DNA from: Sphingomonas sp. CROZ-RG-20F-R02-07
GTDB lineage: Bacteria > Pseudomonadota > Alphaproteobacteria > Sphingomonadales > Sphingomonadaceae
Assembly: GCF_022662335.1 (NCBI RefSeq)
Contig: NZ_JAKNQJ010000005.1
Coordinates: 124,001-188,000 of the forward strand
DNA length: 64,000 bases
Direction of reading: 5' to 3'
Part shown: piece after piece, positions 34,976-44,340 of the stretch
Numbering within the stretch: position 1 is the stretch's first letter
Layout: every line of letters begins with the position of its first letter
Made by a program: the position numbers and the translations under genes
Notes under the pieces: generated by a model
Databases searched by the model: none
What the model saw: the letters and a program-made list of their open reading frames with translations, nothing else
What the model was told of the DNA's origin: nothing

Positions 34976-37900
34976 GCGGGCTGCTCCCCGGCGGCGGGGC
35001 CGTGCGGATGATGCCCCACATCGCGGCCATGGGCGCCGCGATCCTCGGGATCGACGTGCCGCGAGAAGCGATCGATCAGCGTCGGCAGCACCAGCAGGAT
35101 CAGCAGCGGCGCCAGCGTCATGCCGCCGACCACGACGAGCGCGAGCGGCTTTTGCACCTGGCTGCCGATTCCGCCCGACAGCGCGGCGGGCAAGAGGCCG
35201 ATCGCGGCGGCCAGGCACGTCATCACGACGGGCCGCAGCGACGTCTGCACGACGGTCGCGAGCGCATCGGGACGCGGCAGCCCCTCGTCGATCGCCTGGT
35301 TGAAGGCCGTCACCATCAGGATCCCGTCCATCACCGCGATGCCGAACAGCGCGACGAAGCCGATCGCCGCCGAGATGCTGAACGCGGTGCCGGTCAGCGC
35401 CAGTGCCAGCACGCCGCCCACGACCGCCATCGGGATCACGCTGAACGCCAGCAGCGAATCGGTGAGCGACGAGAAATTGGCGTAGAGCAGGATCAGGATC
35501 AGCCCGAGGCTGATCGGCACCACCACCTCCAGCCGGTTCACCGCGCTCGTCAGATTGCCGAGCTCGCCCGCCCATTCCAGATGATAGCCGGCGGGCAGGG
35601 GCACGTTCTTCGCGATCCGCGCCTGCGCCTCGTTCACCGCGCCGCCCAGATCGCGGTCGCGCACGCCGAACTTGATCGGCACGTAACGCTCCTGATGCTC
35701 GCGGTAGATGAACGATGCGCCCGAGGTGAGGCGGACGGTCGCGACTTCGGAGAGCGGCACCTGGATCATGCCGCTGCCGCCGTTCGGCGCGGGCGCGCCG
35801 ACCGTGATCCGGCGGATCGCGTCCAGGCTGCCGCGTTCGCCCGGCCGCAGCCGCACGACGATCGGGAAGTGGCGATCGGTGCCCGCCTCGTACAGGTCGC
35901 CGGGGCTCTGACCGCCGATCGCCGCCGAGACGGTGGTGTTGATGTCGTCGGGCGTCAGGCCGTAGCGCGCGGCGGCGGCGCGGTTCACGTCGATCCGCAC
36001 GGTCGGCTGGCCGAGCGAATTGGCGATGCCCAGATCGGCGATGCCGCGCACCTTGCCCATCTCGTCCTGGATCCTGCTCGCGATCTGCTGGAGCGTGGCG
36101 AGATCGGGGCCGAAGACCTTCACCGAATTGGCGCCCTTCACGCCCGACGACGCCTCCTCGACATTGTCCTCGATATATTGCGAGAATTCGAAATCGACGC
36201 CGGGATAACGCGCCTTCAGCCGACCCTGGATCTCGGCGGTCAGGCTGTCCTTGGTCACGCCCGCGGGCCACTGGTCGGCCGGTTTGAGCGGCGTGTAATA
36301 TTCGGCGTTGAAGAAGCCGGTGGCGTCGGTGCCGTCATCGGGGCGGCCATGGGTGGAGATCACGCGCTCCACCTCGGGATATTCGGCGATGATCTTGCGG
36401 ATGCCGTTGACCGCGGGCTGACCGCCCTCCAGCGAGATCGAGGCAGGCAGCGTCGCGCGGATATAGAGGTTGCCCTCCTCCAGATGCGGCAGGAACTCGA
36501 CGCCGAGCTGGCGCACCGCGACGAACGACACGAGCACGAGAAGCGCCGCCATGCCGAGCGTCAGCACGCGGTTGGCGAGCGCGAAGGCGGCGGCGGGTTC
36601 ATAGGCGCGGCGCAGCTTGCGCACGATCCACGTCTCCACCTCGTCCAGCCGATCGGGCAGCAGCATCGCGGCGAGCACCGGCGAGACGGTGAAGGTGGCG
36701 ATCAGCCCGCCTGCGATCGCATAGGCATAGGTCTTGGCCATCGGCCCGAAGATATGCCCCTCCACGCCCGACAGCGTGAAGAGCGGCAGGAAGCTGGCGA
36801 TGATGATCGCCGCGGCGAAGAAGATGCCGCGGCTTACCTCGTGGCTGCCGTGCAGGATCGCGGAGAATCGCGATGCGCGCGTGGCATGGCCATGGCCGGC
36901 CTCGATCGTCCGCGAGCGTTCGACCATGTGGCGGAAGATATTCTCCACCATGATGACGCTGGCATCCACCACCAGCCCGAAATCGAGCGCACCGACCGAG
37001 AGCAGGTTCGCGGATTCGCCCTGGATGGTCAGGATCAGCACCGCAAAGGCGAGTGCGAACGGGATGGTCAGCGCGACGATGATCGCCGAGCGCAGATTGC
37101 CGAGGAACAGCCATTGCAGCACGAAGATCAGGACGACGCCCTCGATCAGGTTGTGCAGCACGGTGTGCGTCGTCAGGTCGATCAGCGTCGAACGGTCGTA
37201 GATCGGCTTGAGCTGCACGCCCGGCGGCAGCACGCCGCCGGCGTTGATCGTGTCGACCTCGGCCTTCACCCGCGCGATCGTCGGCATCGACTGCGCGCCG
37301 CGCTGCATCAGCACGATGCCCATTACGATGTCGTCGTCGGGCCCGACGCCCGCGATGCCGAGGCGCGGCGCGTTGCCGATGCGCAGCGTTGCCACGTCGG
37401 ACAGCAGCACCGGCACGCCCGCGTTGTTCGCGACCATCACGCCGCGGATCGCGTCGGCCGAATTGATGAGGCCCACGCCGCGCACGATCGCCGCCTGTGT
37501 GCCGAAATTCACCGTCTGCGCGCCGACATTGCCGTCGCTCTTGCCGATCGCGCCCAGCACCTGCGCGATCGTCACCCCGTGCGCGACGAGCCGGTCGTTG
37601 TCGACCACCACCTCATAGGTGCGCAGCTTGCCGCCCCAGCCGGTGACGTCCGCGACGCCCGGAATGCCCTTGAAGCGGCGTTGCAGCACCCAGTCCTGCA
37701 GCGTCTTCAGGTCCATGACCGAATAGCCGGCGGGCGCGACGATCTGGTAGCGGAAGATCTCGCCGATCGGGCTGGTGGGCGAGATCTGCGGCTGCGCACC
37801 GCCCGGCAGGTTGCCGAGCTGCGACAGCCGGCCGAGCACGCGCTGTTCCGCCTCGCGGAAGCCCACGTCATAGGTGAACTGGATCTTCACGTCGCTGAGG

Positions 37901-38163
37901 CCGAAGAGCGAGATCGTTCGCACCGCGGTGATGTTGGGGATGCCCGCCACTGCCTGCTCGATCGGGATGGTGACGCCGCGTTCCATCTCCTCGGCCGAAA
38001 TGCCGTTGGACTGGGTCAGCACCTCGACCATCGGCGGCACCGGATCGGGATAGGCCTCGATGTTGAGATTGGCGAAGGCGACCGCGCCCGCCATAATCAT
38101 GCCGACCAGCAGCACGAGCATGAGCATGCGCTGGCGCAGCGCGAATTCGACGAGCCGGTTCAT
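34972..38163 (-). CDS. Heavy-metal RND efflux pump (CzcA/CusA family)
   Basis: A 1063-residue proton-driven inner-membrane pump with 12 helices and two large periplasmic loops. The N-terminus (FALRQRMLMLVLLVGMIMAGAVAFANLNIEAYPDP) and GITGVAAA-free interior are normal. Helix 4 carries GALDFGLVVDASVIMVENI, the DFG...D form of the heavy-metal (HME) subgroup for divalent cations such as Co, Zn, Cd or Ni, rather than the Cu/Ag form. The C-terminus is a His-rich cytoplasmic tail (HGRDVGHHPHG) that may bind metal. ATG 38163 overlaps the adaptor stop. Confidence 0.94.
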   Translation of the reverse strand: MNRLVEFALRQRMLMLVLLVGMIMAGAVAFANLNIEAYPDPVPPMVEVLTQSNGISAEEMERGVTIPIEQAVAGIPNITAVRTISLFGLSDVKIQFTYDVGFREAEQRVLGRLSQLGNLPGGAQPQISPTSPIGEIFRYQIVAPAGYSVMDLKTLQDWVLQRRFKGIPGVADVTGWGGKLRTYEVVVDNDRLVAHGVTIAQVLGAIGKSDGNVGAQTVNFGTQAAIVRGVGLINSADAIRGVMVANNAGVPVLLSDVATLRIGNAPRLGIAGVGPDDDIVMGIVLMQRGAQSMPTIARVKAEVDTINAGGVLPPGVQLKPIYDRSTLIDLTTHTVLHNLIEGVVLIFVLQWLFLGNLRSAIIVALTIPFALAFAVLILTIQGESANLLSVGALDFGLVVDASVIMVENIFRHMVERSRTIEAGHGHATRASRFSAILHGSHEVSRGIFFAAAIIIASFLPLFTLSGVEGHIFGPMAKTYAYAIAGGLIATFTVSPVLAAMLLPDRLDEVETWIVRKLRRAYEPAAAFALANRVLTLGMAALLVLVSFVAVRQLGVEFLPHLEEGNLYIRATLPASISLEGGQPAVNGIRKIIAEYPEVERVISTHGRPDDGTDATGFFNAEYYTPLKPADQWPAGVTKDSLTAEIQGRLKARYPGVDFEFSQYIEDNVEEASSGVKGANSVKVFGPDLATLQQIASRIQDEMGKVRGIADLGIANSLGQPTVRIDVNRAAAARYGLTPDDINTTVSAAIGGQSPGDLYEAGTDRHFPIVVRLRPGERGSLDAIRRITVGAPAPNGGSGMIQVPLSEVATVRLTSGASFIYREHQERYVPIKFGVRDRDLGGAVNEAQARIAKNVPLPAGYHLEWAGELGNLTSAVNRLEVVVPISLGLILILLYANFSSLTDSLLAFSVIPMAVVGGVLALALTGTAFSISAAIGFVALFGIAVMDGILMVTAFNQAIDEGLPRPDALATVVQTSLRPVVMTCLAAAIGLLPAALSGGIGSQVQKPLALVVVGGMTLAPLLILLVLPTLIDRFSRHVDPEDRGAHGRDVGHHPHGPAAGEQPA

Positions 38164-39398
38164 CCGCCGATGCCCGCCTCGTTCACGAACAGCGCGCCCG
38201 CCGTCACCACCCGGTCGCCGGGTTTGAGGCCGGCGGTGATCGTGTCGAACCCGCCCGCGCTGTCGCCGACCGTCACCGTCTGCGCGCGGAGCAGGCCGCC
38301 GGGGCCGGCGACGATCCACACCCGCGTGCCGTCCCCTTCGTGGATCACCGCCTGCGACGGCACCTGCACGCCGTTCAGCGCGTGGCCGGCACGCTGGATC
38401 GCGAAGCTGGCGAACATCTGCGGCTTCAAGGCGCCGTCGGGATTGGCGACCGACGCGCGCACCGGCAGCCGGTGGGTCGCGGGATCGAGCGCGGCGGCGA
38501 CGTTGTTGACGACGGCGCGGAACGTGCGGCCGGGATAGGCCGGGGTGGTGACGCTCACCGCATCGCCCACCTTGACGCTCGCGGCGTCGCTTTCGGCGAG
38601 CTGCGCCACCAGCCACACGTCGGCGAGACTCGCGATTGTCATCAGCGGCTTGTCGCCGCCCGCGCCGATATATTGGCCCGGCGCCACGTCGCGCGAGACG
38701 ATCACGCCCGAAACCGGCGCGGCATAGACCGCCTGCGCGCCCGATCCGGTCTGCCGCGCCGCGCCGCTCAGCGTGCCGAGCCGCCCGCGCGCGGCGGCCA
38801 CCGCGCCGCTGGCGCTGGCGGCGCTCGCCTGCGCGGCGAGCAGGTCGCTTTGCGCTTGGCGGTAGTCCTTCAGCGCACCGCCTGCGGTCTGGTAGATCGC
38901 CTCCTGACGCCGGGCATTGTCCTGCGCGGTGCGAAGCTGCGCCTGCGCGGTGGCCGCCTGCGCGGTCGCGGTGACGAGCGCGGCGCGCGCGTCGACGAAA
39001 TCGTTGGACGCGACGCGCAGCAGCGGCTGGCCGCGATGGACCGTCTGCCCCGCCTGCACCATCACGTCGGCGATCTGGCCCGAGAAGGGCAGCACCACGG
39101 GCGTGCTGTGATCCTCGTCCACCGAGATCGTGCCCGTCGCCTGGATGGTGCCGGCCGCCGATCCGTCGCGCACCGCCTCGATCTTCATTTGCGCGAGCTG
39201 GGCGGGCGTCGCGCGGAACGTGCCCGGCGGCGGTGCCACCGGCGTCTGTTCGACGGGCGTGGTCAGGTGGCGGATGCCCGCGACGATCGCCCACAGCGCC
39301 AGCAGCGCGACCGCCGCGATGCCGATCCAGCGCAACTGGCGCGAGCGGTCCAGGGGTGCCGCGGCCGGCAGGGGCCGTGGGTGGTGGAATTCTGACAT
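38160..39398 (-). CDS. RND periplasmic adaptor (CzcB/CusB-like)
   Basis: A 412-residue membrane-fusion protein. It has an N-terminal anchor (WIGIAAVALLALWAIVAGI), a lipoyl half (FSGQIADVMVQAGQTVHRGQPLLRV), an alpha-hairpin (residues about 125-195) and beta-barrel segments ending KPGDRVVTAGALFVNEAGI. ATG 39398 is used; ATG 39431 would add 11 residues. It is the first gene of the efflux operon and is divergent from the response regulator. Confidence 0.92.
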   Translation of the reverse strand: MSEFHHPRPLPAAAPLDRSRQLRWIGIAAVALLALWAIVAGIRHLTTPVEQTPVAPPPGTFRATPAQLAQMKIEAVRDGSAAGTIQATGTISVDEDHSTPVVLPFSGQIADVMVQAGQTVHRGQPLLRVASNDFVDARAALVTATAQAATAQAQLRTAQDNARRQEAIYQTAGGALKDYRQAQSDLLAAQASAASASGAVAAARGRLGTLSGAARQTGSGAQAVYAAPVSGVIVSRDVAPGQYIGAGGDKPLMTIASLADVWLVAQLAESDAASVKVGDAVSVTTPAYPGRTFRAVVNNVAAALDPATHRLPVRASVANPDGALKPQMFASFAIQRAGHALNGVQVPSQAVIHEGDGTRVWIVAGPGGLLRAQTVTVGDSAGGFDTITAGLKPGDRVVTAGALFVNEAGIGG

Positions 39399-39461
39399 GC
39401 CCGGATCCGGCCCTTTGCGCACTTGCAGCATAGATTAGGGCGGGGCATTAGCCGGGAAGAA

Positions 39462-39478
39462 TTACAGGCAACTTACAG
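39462..39478. promoter_or_regulatory. Direct-repeat box for an OmpR-type regulator
   Basis: TTACAG-gcaac-TTACAG is an exact tandem repeat at 11-base spacing, in the gap between the divergent adaptor and response-regulator genes. This is the form recognised by OmpR/CusR-type response regulators and would serve both operons. Confidence 0.6.
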
Positions 39479-39492
39479 CCGGGGACGATGCG

Positions 39493-40170
39493 GTGCGGCT
39501 CTTGCTGGTGGAGGACGATCCCGAGCTTGCCGCAGCCCTTGGCGCCGCGCTCGGCCGGCACGGCCATTCGAGCGATCATGCCCGCACCGCCGAAGATGCG
39601 CTGCTGATGCTGAACGCGGTGCATTATGCCGCCGTCCTGCTCGATCTTGGCCTGCCGGGCGAAGACGGGTTCGCGGTGCTGCGCGCGCTACGTCAGGGTG
39701 CGAACCCGGTGCCGGTGATCGTGACGACCGCGCGCAGCGGGGTGGGCGACCGGATCTCGGGGCTGGATGCGGGCGCCGACGATTATCTGGTCAAGCCGTT
39801 CGCGGTGGACGAGCTGCTTGCGCGGCTGCGCGCGGTGCTGCGGCGGCGGGTGCCGTTTCAGGGCGCGACGCTGGCGCTCGGCGATCTGCGCTACGACGCC
39901 GCCTCGCGCGAGCTGCGCGTCGGCGATGCGCTGGTGCCGCTCTCCGCGCGCGAGACCGAATTGGCCGAGCTGCTGGTGCGCCGCGCGGGGCATGTCGTCG
40001 GCAAGCGTCTGGTGGAGGACCAGCTCTTCGGCCTGACGGACTCGCTCGGATCGAACGCGGTGGAGGTCTATATCCACCGGCTGCGGCGCAAGATCGAACA
40101 AGCCGGCGCGGGCGTGAAGATCGAGACGATCCGCGGCGTCGGCTATATGATGCGCGTCGCGGCCCCATGA
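39493..40170 (+). CDS. OmpR-family response regulator
   Basis: A 225-residue two-component regulator. The receiver domain has the acidic pair EDD at residues 7-9, phospho-acceptor Asp51 in LLDLGLPGEDG and Lys in DDYLVKPF. The winged-helix domain ends in EVYIHRLRRKIE and IRGVGYM. GTG 39493 is the only sensible start. It overlaps the kinase by four bases and probably controls the metal efflux operon and itself. Confidence 0.95.
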   Translation: MRLLLVEDDPELAAALGAALGRHGHSSDHARTAEDALLMLNAVHYAAVLLDLGLPGEDGFAVLRALRQGANPVPVIVTTARSGVGDRISGLDAGADDYLVKPFAVDELLARLRAVLRRRVPFQGATLALGDLRYDAASRELRVGDALVPLSARETELAELLVRRAGHVVGKRLVEDQLFGLTDSLGSNAVEVYIHRLRRKIEQAGAGVKIETIRGVGYMMRVAAP

Positions 40171-41510
40171 GGCTGCGCCGGCCGCGCACCTTGACGCTGC
40201 GCATCATGCTGGCGGAGGTGGCGGCGATCCTGGTGGTCGCGATCCTGCTGCCGCTGCTGCTGGTGTCGGTGCTGCACGGGACGGCGGCGGCTTCCGAGAA
40301 CGTGGCGCTGCTCGGTCAGGCGCAGGCGATTGCCGCCGGGCTGCGCGTGGAGCATGGCCGCGTGATCGCCGACCGTGCGACGGTGCTGCGGTACGGCGAC
40401 ACCTATGACGGCCGCGCCTTCGTCGTGACCGATCCCGGCGGCGCCGTGCGCGCGGCGAGTTCGCATGCCGGCGCGGTGCCATGGACGCGCGTGCCGCGCA
40501 CCACCGCGCCCGATTTCGTGCGGATCGCGCCGTTCCGCCTGGCCAGCGTGCCCGTCATCGCCGCCGGGCTGCCGCTGCGCATCCTGGTGTCGCAGGACGA
40601 AACGCGGCCGGGCGTGATCCTGGACGACGTGATGCGCGCCTTTCTCGCGCGCTATCTGCTGATCCTGCTTCCCGTGCTGTTGCTGCTGCCGTTGGTGAAC
40701 GCGCTGCTGATCCGGCGGATCGTGCTCGCGGTCCGGCGGACCTCGGCGCGCGCCGCCGAGATCGGGCCGATGACGCTCGCCATCCGACTGGAGGACGAGG
40801 GGCTGCCCGCCGAGATCATGCCGCTGGTCGCCGCGACCAACCGGCTGGTCGCCCGGCTCGAACAGGGGTTCAACCAGCAGGCCGAATTCGTCGCGAACGT
40901 GGTGCACGAGCTGCGCACGCCGCTGTCCACGCTGATGGTCAGCCTCGAAGGCGTCGGCGATCCCGCCGCGCGCGCGCCGCTGGAGCGACAGGTCGAACGG
41001 CTGTCGCATGTCGTCTCGCAACTGCGCGATCTCGCCGCGCTGGAGGATGCGGCGACGCTCGCCACCGAACGGGTCGACCTTGCCGCGCTGGCGGCCGAGA
41101 CCGTCGCCGAAATGGCACCATCGGTGTTCGCCGCGGATCACCGGATCGCACTGACCGGCGGCGACAGGGAGGTGGCGATCGTCGCCAATGTCGTGCTCGT
41201 CCGCCTCGCGCTGTCGAACCTGATCGCCAATGCGGTGCGCCATACGCCCGCGGGCACCGCGATCCGCGTCGTCGTGCAGGGGGGGGGCGACGCGCGGATC
41301 GCGGTTGAGGACGACGGCCCGGGGATCGTCGCCGGCGGCGAGCCGACCCGCCGCTTCTGGCGCGCCGATCACAGCCGGACGGACAGCGCGGGGCTGGGCC
41401 TCGCCATCGTCGGGCGCGTGATGGCGGTGCATCGCGGCCGTCTGGAGATCGGCAGCGGGCCCCATGGCGGCACGCACGCGCGGCTCGTCTTTCCGCCGGC
41501 GGATGCTTGA
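40167..41510 (+). CDS. Sensor histidine kinase
   Basis: A 447-residue membrane kinase paired with the regulator before it. Two helices (residues 11-35 and 163-185) flank a periplasmic sensor of about 125 residues. A short HAMP-like linker, the H-box FVANVVHELRTPLS (His247), an N-box LSNLIANAVRHTPAG and the G-box GLGLAIVGRV follow. The sensor region has no Cys- or His-rich motif, so the metal it senses cannot be named. Confidence 0.94.
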   Translation: MRLRRPRTLTLRIMLAEVAAILVVAILLPLLLVSVLHGTAAASENVALLGQAQAIAAGLRVEHGRVIADRATVLRYGDTYDGRAFVVTDPGGAVRAASSHAGAVPWTRVPRTTAPDFVRIAPFRLASVPVIAAGLPLRILVSQDETRPGVILDDVMRAFLARYLLILLPVLLLLPLVNALLIRRIVLAVRRTSARAAEIGPMTLAIRLEDEGLPAEIMPLVAATNRLVARLEQGFNQQAEFVANVVHELRTPLSTLMVSLEGVGDPAARAPLERQVERLSHVVSQLRDLAALEDAATLATERVDLAALAAETVAEMAPSVFAADHRIALTGGDREVAIVANVVLVRLALSNLIANAVRHTPAGTAIRVVVQGGGDARIAVEDDGPGIVAGGEPTRRFWRADHSRTDSAGLGLAIVGRVMAVHRGRLEIGSGPHGGTHARLVFPPADA

Positions 41511-41567
41511 CAGCGGCGCGGCGCGCCGTCTGTGTGCGCCGCTGAAGATCGGACGGGGGAGACGGGC

Positions 41568-42764
41568 GTGCATGCGATGAACCTGTCGGAGACGTTCCTC
41601 GTCGCGATGCTGGTGATCTTCAGCGTGCCCTATCTCGTCTGGCGCCTGTTGCACGCCGATCATCACGCGCCGCTCGTCGTGGTGCAGATCGTCGTCGGCG
41701 TCCTGCTCGGCCCCGGCGTGCTCGGCGCGGTGTTTCCCGTCTATTACGCGACGATCTTCAAGCCCGACGTGGTCACCGCGCTCAACGGCCTCTCCTGGTG
41801 GGGCGTGATGCTGTTCGTGTGGGTGGCGGGGATCGAGCTCGATCTGGGCGGCGCCTGGGCGCGTCGCCGCGATACCGGGATCACCGCGGCCTGCGCGCTG
41901 CTCGTGCCGCTCGCGTTCGGCAGCCTCGCGGCGCTCGTCCTGCTGCGCACGAGTGGCGGCTGGATGGGTCCGGCGGGGGCGCCGTGGCAGGTGGTGCTGG
42001 GGATCGGCATGGCGTGCGCGGTGACGGCGCTGCCCATCCTCGTGCTGCTGATGGAGCGGCTGGGTATCCTGCACCAGCCCTTCGGACAGCGCATCCTGGG
42101 CTATGCCAGCATCGACGACGTGGCGATCTGGGGCGTGCTCGCGCTGATCCTGCTCGATTGGCACCGCGTGGGGTTGCAGATCGGCTTCGTTCTCGTCTTC
42201 GCGGTCGCCGCCGCCGGCATGCGCTGGCTGATGGCGCGGCTGTCGGCGGCGGATCGCTGGCCGGTGTCGCTGATCTGGCTCGCCGCCTGCGGATTCGCGG
42301 CGGACTGGACGGGGCTGCACTTCATGGTCGGCGCGTTCCTCGCCGGTGCGGTGCTCGACACCGGCTGGTTCGATCGCACCGCGCTCGACCGGTTTCGCGA
42401 CATGCTGCTGCTCGCGGTCATGCCGGTGTTCTTCCTCAGCACGGGGCTGCGCACCAGCTGGAGCGTCGGCGGCGCGGCGGTGTTCGGCGCGGCCGCGCTG
42501 CTGCTGGTCGCCTCGGTCGGCGGCAAGCTCGCCGGCGTCCATCTCGCCGGGCGCCTGCTGCGCTGGGGCCGGGGCGAGGCCACGACGATCGGCTGGCTGC
42601 TCCAGACCAAGGCGCTCATCATGATTATCTTCGTCGGCATCCTGCTCGACAAGCATATCGTCAGCAGCGCGACCTTCACCGCCTTGCTGCTGATGGCGGT
42701 GGCCAGCACGATGCTGACGACCCCGATCGTCGCGCCGCGCCTGAAACGGGCGGGATTGCGCTGA
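41568..42764 (+). CDS. Cation:proton antiporter (CPA2/KefB-like)
   Basis: A 398-residue membrane antiporter with about 12 helices. The central motif FVWVAGIELDLGGAWARR and the ion-site motif GYASIDDVAIWGVLAL (Asp pair) are diagnostic of CPA2. There is no C-terminal RCK domain, so it is not classic KefB/KefC. GTG 41568 (GGGGGAG six bases upstream) is preferred to ATG 41577. It may exchange Na or K for protons. Its place after the kinase may be chance. Confidence 0.88.
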   Translation: MHAMNLSETFLVAMLVIFSVPYLVWRLLHADHHAPLVVVQIVVGVLLGPGVLGAVFPVYYATIFKPDVVTALNGLSWWGVMLFVWVAGIELDLGGAWARRRDTGITAACALLVPLAFGSLAALVLLRTSGGWMGPAGAPWQVVLGIGMACAVTALPILVLLMERLGILHQPFGQRILGYASIDDVAIWGVLALILLDWHRVGLQIGFVLVFAVAAAGMRWLMARLSAADRWPVSLIWLAACGFAADWTGLHFMVGAFLAGAVLDTGWFDRTALDRFRDMLLLAVMPVFFLSTGLRTSWSVGGAAVFGAAALLLVASVGGKLAGVHLAGRLLRWGRGEATTIGWLLQTKALIMIIFVGILLDKHIVSSATFTALLLMAVASTMLTTPIVAPRLKRAGLR

Positions 42765-42850
42765 AGCTCCATTGACGGCAGCGGCGGAAGCGCCGATTCC
42801 GGCGGCAGCGATCGACAATCTTTGCAGAAGGTTGCGAGCAGGAGACCGTC

Positions 42851-43357
42851 ATGCGATTCACGATCAACGACCGCCCGATCGAGGTGGAGGCCGATGTGCG
42901 CACGTCGCTGCTCGATCTCCTGCGCGAGCATCTGGGGCTGCCGGGCACGAAGAAGGGCTGCAACCAGGGCGCGTGCGGCGCCTGCACCGTGCTGGCGGAC
43001 GGCGAGCGGATCAATTCCTGCCTCGCGCTCGCGGTGCAATATGAGGGGCGGGCGATCACCACGGTCGAGGGATTGGCGGACGCCGGGGGGCTGCATCCGC
43101 TCCAGCGCGCGTTCGTCGAGCATGACGGGTTCCAGTGTGGCTATTGCACGCCCGGCCAGCTCTGCTCGGCGATCGCCATGGCGGGCGAGGTCGCGCGCGG
43201 CGTGCCGAGCGTGGTGACCGCCGACCTGTCCGCCGAGACGATGATGCTGACGCATGACGAACTGCGCGAACGGATGAGCGGCAATCTGTGCCGCTGCGGC
43301 GCGTATAACGGCATCGTCGAAGCGATCGCCGAAACCTTTGCGGAGGCGCACGCATGA
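42851..43357 (+). CDS. paoA: Aldehyde oxidoreductase iron-sulfur subunit
   Basis: A 168-residue subunit carrying two [2Fe-2S] clusters. The plant-type cluster uses Cys37, 42, 45 and 57 (KKGCNQGACGACTVL). The second cluster uses Cys96, 99, 147 and 149 (FQCGYCTPGQ, NLCRCGAYNG). It is the electron-transfer subunit of a xanthine-oxidase-family molybdoenzyme. Unlike E. coli PaoA there is no Tat signal, so the enzyme is likely cytoplasmic. It overlaps paoB by ATGA. Confidence 0.94.
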   Translation: MRFTINDRPIEVEADVRTSLLDLLREHLGLPGTKKGCNQGACGACTVLADGERINSCLALAVQYEGRAITTVEGLADAGGLHPLQRAFVEHDGFQCGYCTPGQLCSAIAMAGEVARGVPSVVTADLSAETMMLTHDELRERMSGNLCRCGAYNGIVEAIAETFAEAHA

Positions 43358-44340
43358 CGCCCTTCACCTATGCCCGTGCCGAGGACGCGGCCGGCGCGAT
43401 CGCGCTCACCGGGGCGCACGCCGATTCGCGCTATCTGGGCGGCGGCACCAACCTGATCGACCTGATGCGCGAGGGGATCGAGGCCCCTGCGGCGCTGATC
43501 GACGTGACCGGCCTGCCGAGCGGCATCGAGCCGCGCGACGATGGCGGCGTGTGGATCGGCGCGGCGGTGAAGAACACCACGCTGGCCGCCGATCGCACGA
43601 TCCGCACGCGCTATCCGGCCTTGTCGCGCGCCATCCTGGCGGGGGCGAGCGGCCAGATCCGCAACATGGCGACCGTCGGCGGCAACATCCTCCAGCGTAC
43701 GCGCTGCACCTATTTCTACGACGACGCCGCGCGCTGCAACAAGCGCGCGCCCGGCACCGGCTGCGACGCGATCGGCGGCTTCAACCGTATCCACGCGATC
43801 CTCGGCGCGTCGCCCGCCTGCGTGGCGACTCATCCATCGGACATGTGCGTGGCGATGCTGGCGCTGGACGCGATCGTCCATCTCGACGGCCCGATGGGCG
43901 CGCGCAGCATTCCGCTCGCCGATCTCCACCGGCTGCCGGGCGACACGCCCGAGATCGACACGGTGCTGCGCCCGAACGAGCTGATCGCGGCGGTCGAGCT
44001 GCCGGCGCTGCCGTTTGCCGCGCGTTCGGCCTATCGCAAGGTGCGCGACCGCGCGAGCTATGCCTTCGCGCTGGTGTCGGTGGCGGCGGCGCTCGATGTC
44101 GACGGCGGCACGATCCGCGACGTGCGGCTGGCGCTGGGCGGCGTGGCGCATCGGCCCTGGCGTGCGGCCAAGGCGGAGGCCGCGCTGCGCGGCCGGCCCG
44201 CGACCGAGGCGAGCTTTCGCGCGGCGGCCGAGGCGGAGCTGGCGGATGCCGCCGCGCTTCGCGACAACGGGTTCAAGATCGAGCTGGCGAAGCGGACGAT
44301 CGTCGCGACGCTGGGCGACGTGATGGAGGCGGGCGCATGA
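43354..44340 (+). CDS. paoB: Aldehyde oxidoreductase FAD-binding subunit
   Basis: A 328-residue FAD subunit. The FAD motifs are LGGGTNLIDLMREG and NMATVGGNILQRTRC. The cysteines in RTRCTYFYDD, ARCNKRAPGTGC match the extra [4Fe-4S] cluster site of PaoB, which sets this group apart from xanthine dehydrogenase. Middle gene of the three; its last four bases carry the paoC start. Confidence 0.94.
   Translation: MTPFTYARAEDAAGAIALTGAHADSRYLGGGTNLIDLMREGIEAPAALIDVTGLPSGIEPRDDGGVWIGAAVKNTTLAADRTIRTRYPALSRAILAGASGQIRNMATVGGNILQRTRCTYFYDDAARCNKRAPGTGCDAIGGFNRIHAILGASPACVATHPSDMCVAMLALDAIVHLDGPMGARSIPLADLHRLPGDTPEIDTVLRPNELIAAVELPALPFAARSAYRKVRDRASYAFALVSVAAALDVDGGTIRDVRLALGGVAHRPWRAAKAEAALRGRPATEASFRAAAEAELADAAALRDNGFKIELAKRTIVATLGDVMEAGA

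Noticed and set aside
35002..38538. An 1178-codon plus-strand open frame
   Set aside because: It is antisense to the RND pump and the end of the adaptor gene; no domain is visible.
43338..44336. N-terminal extension of paoC over paoB
   Set aside because: The extension is paoB in another frame; the ATGA overlap at 44337 is the natural start.
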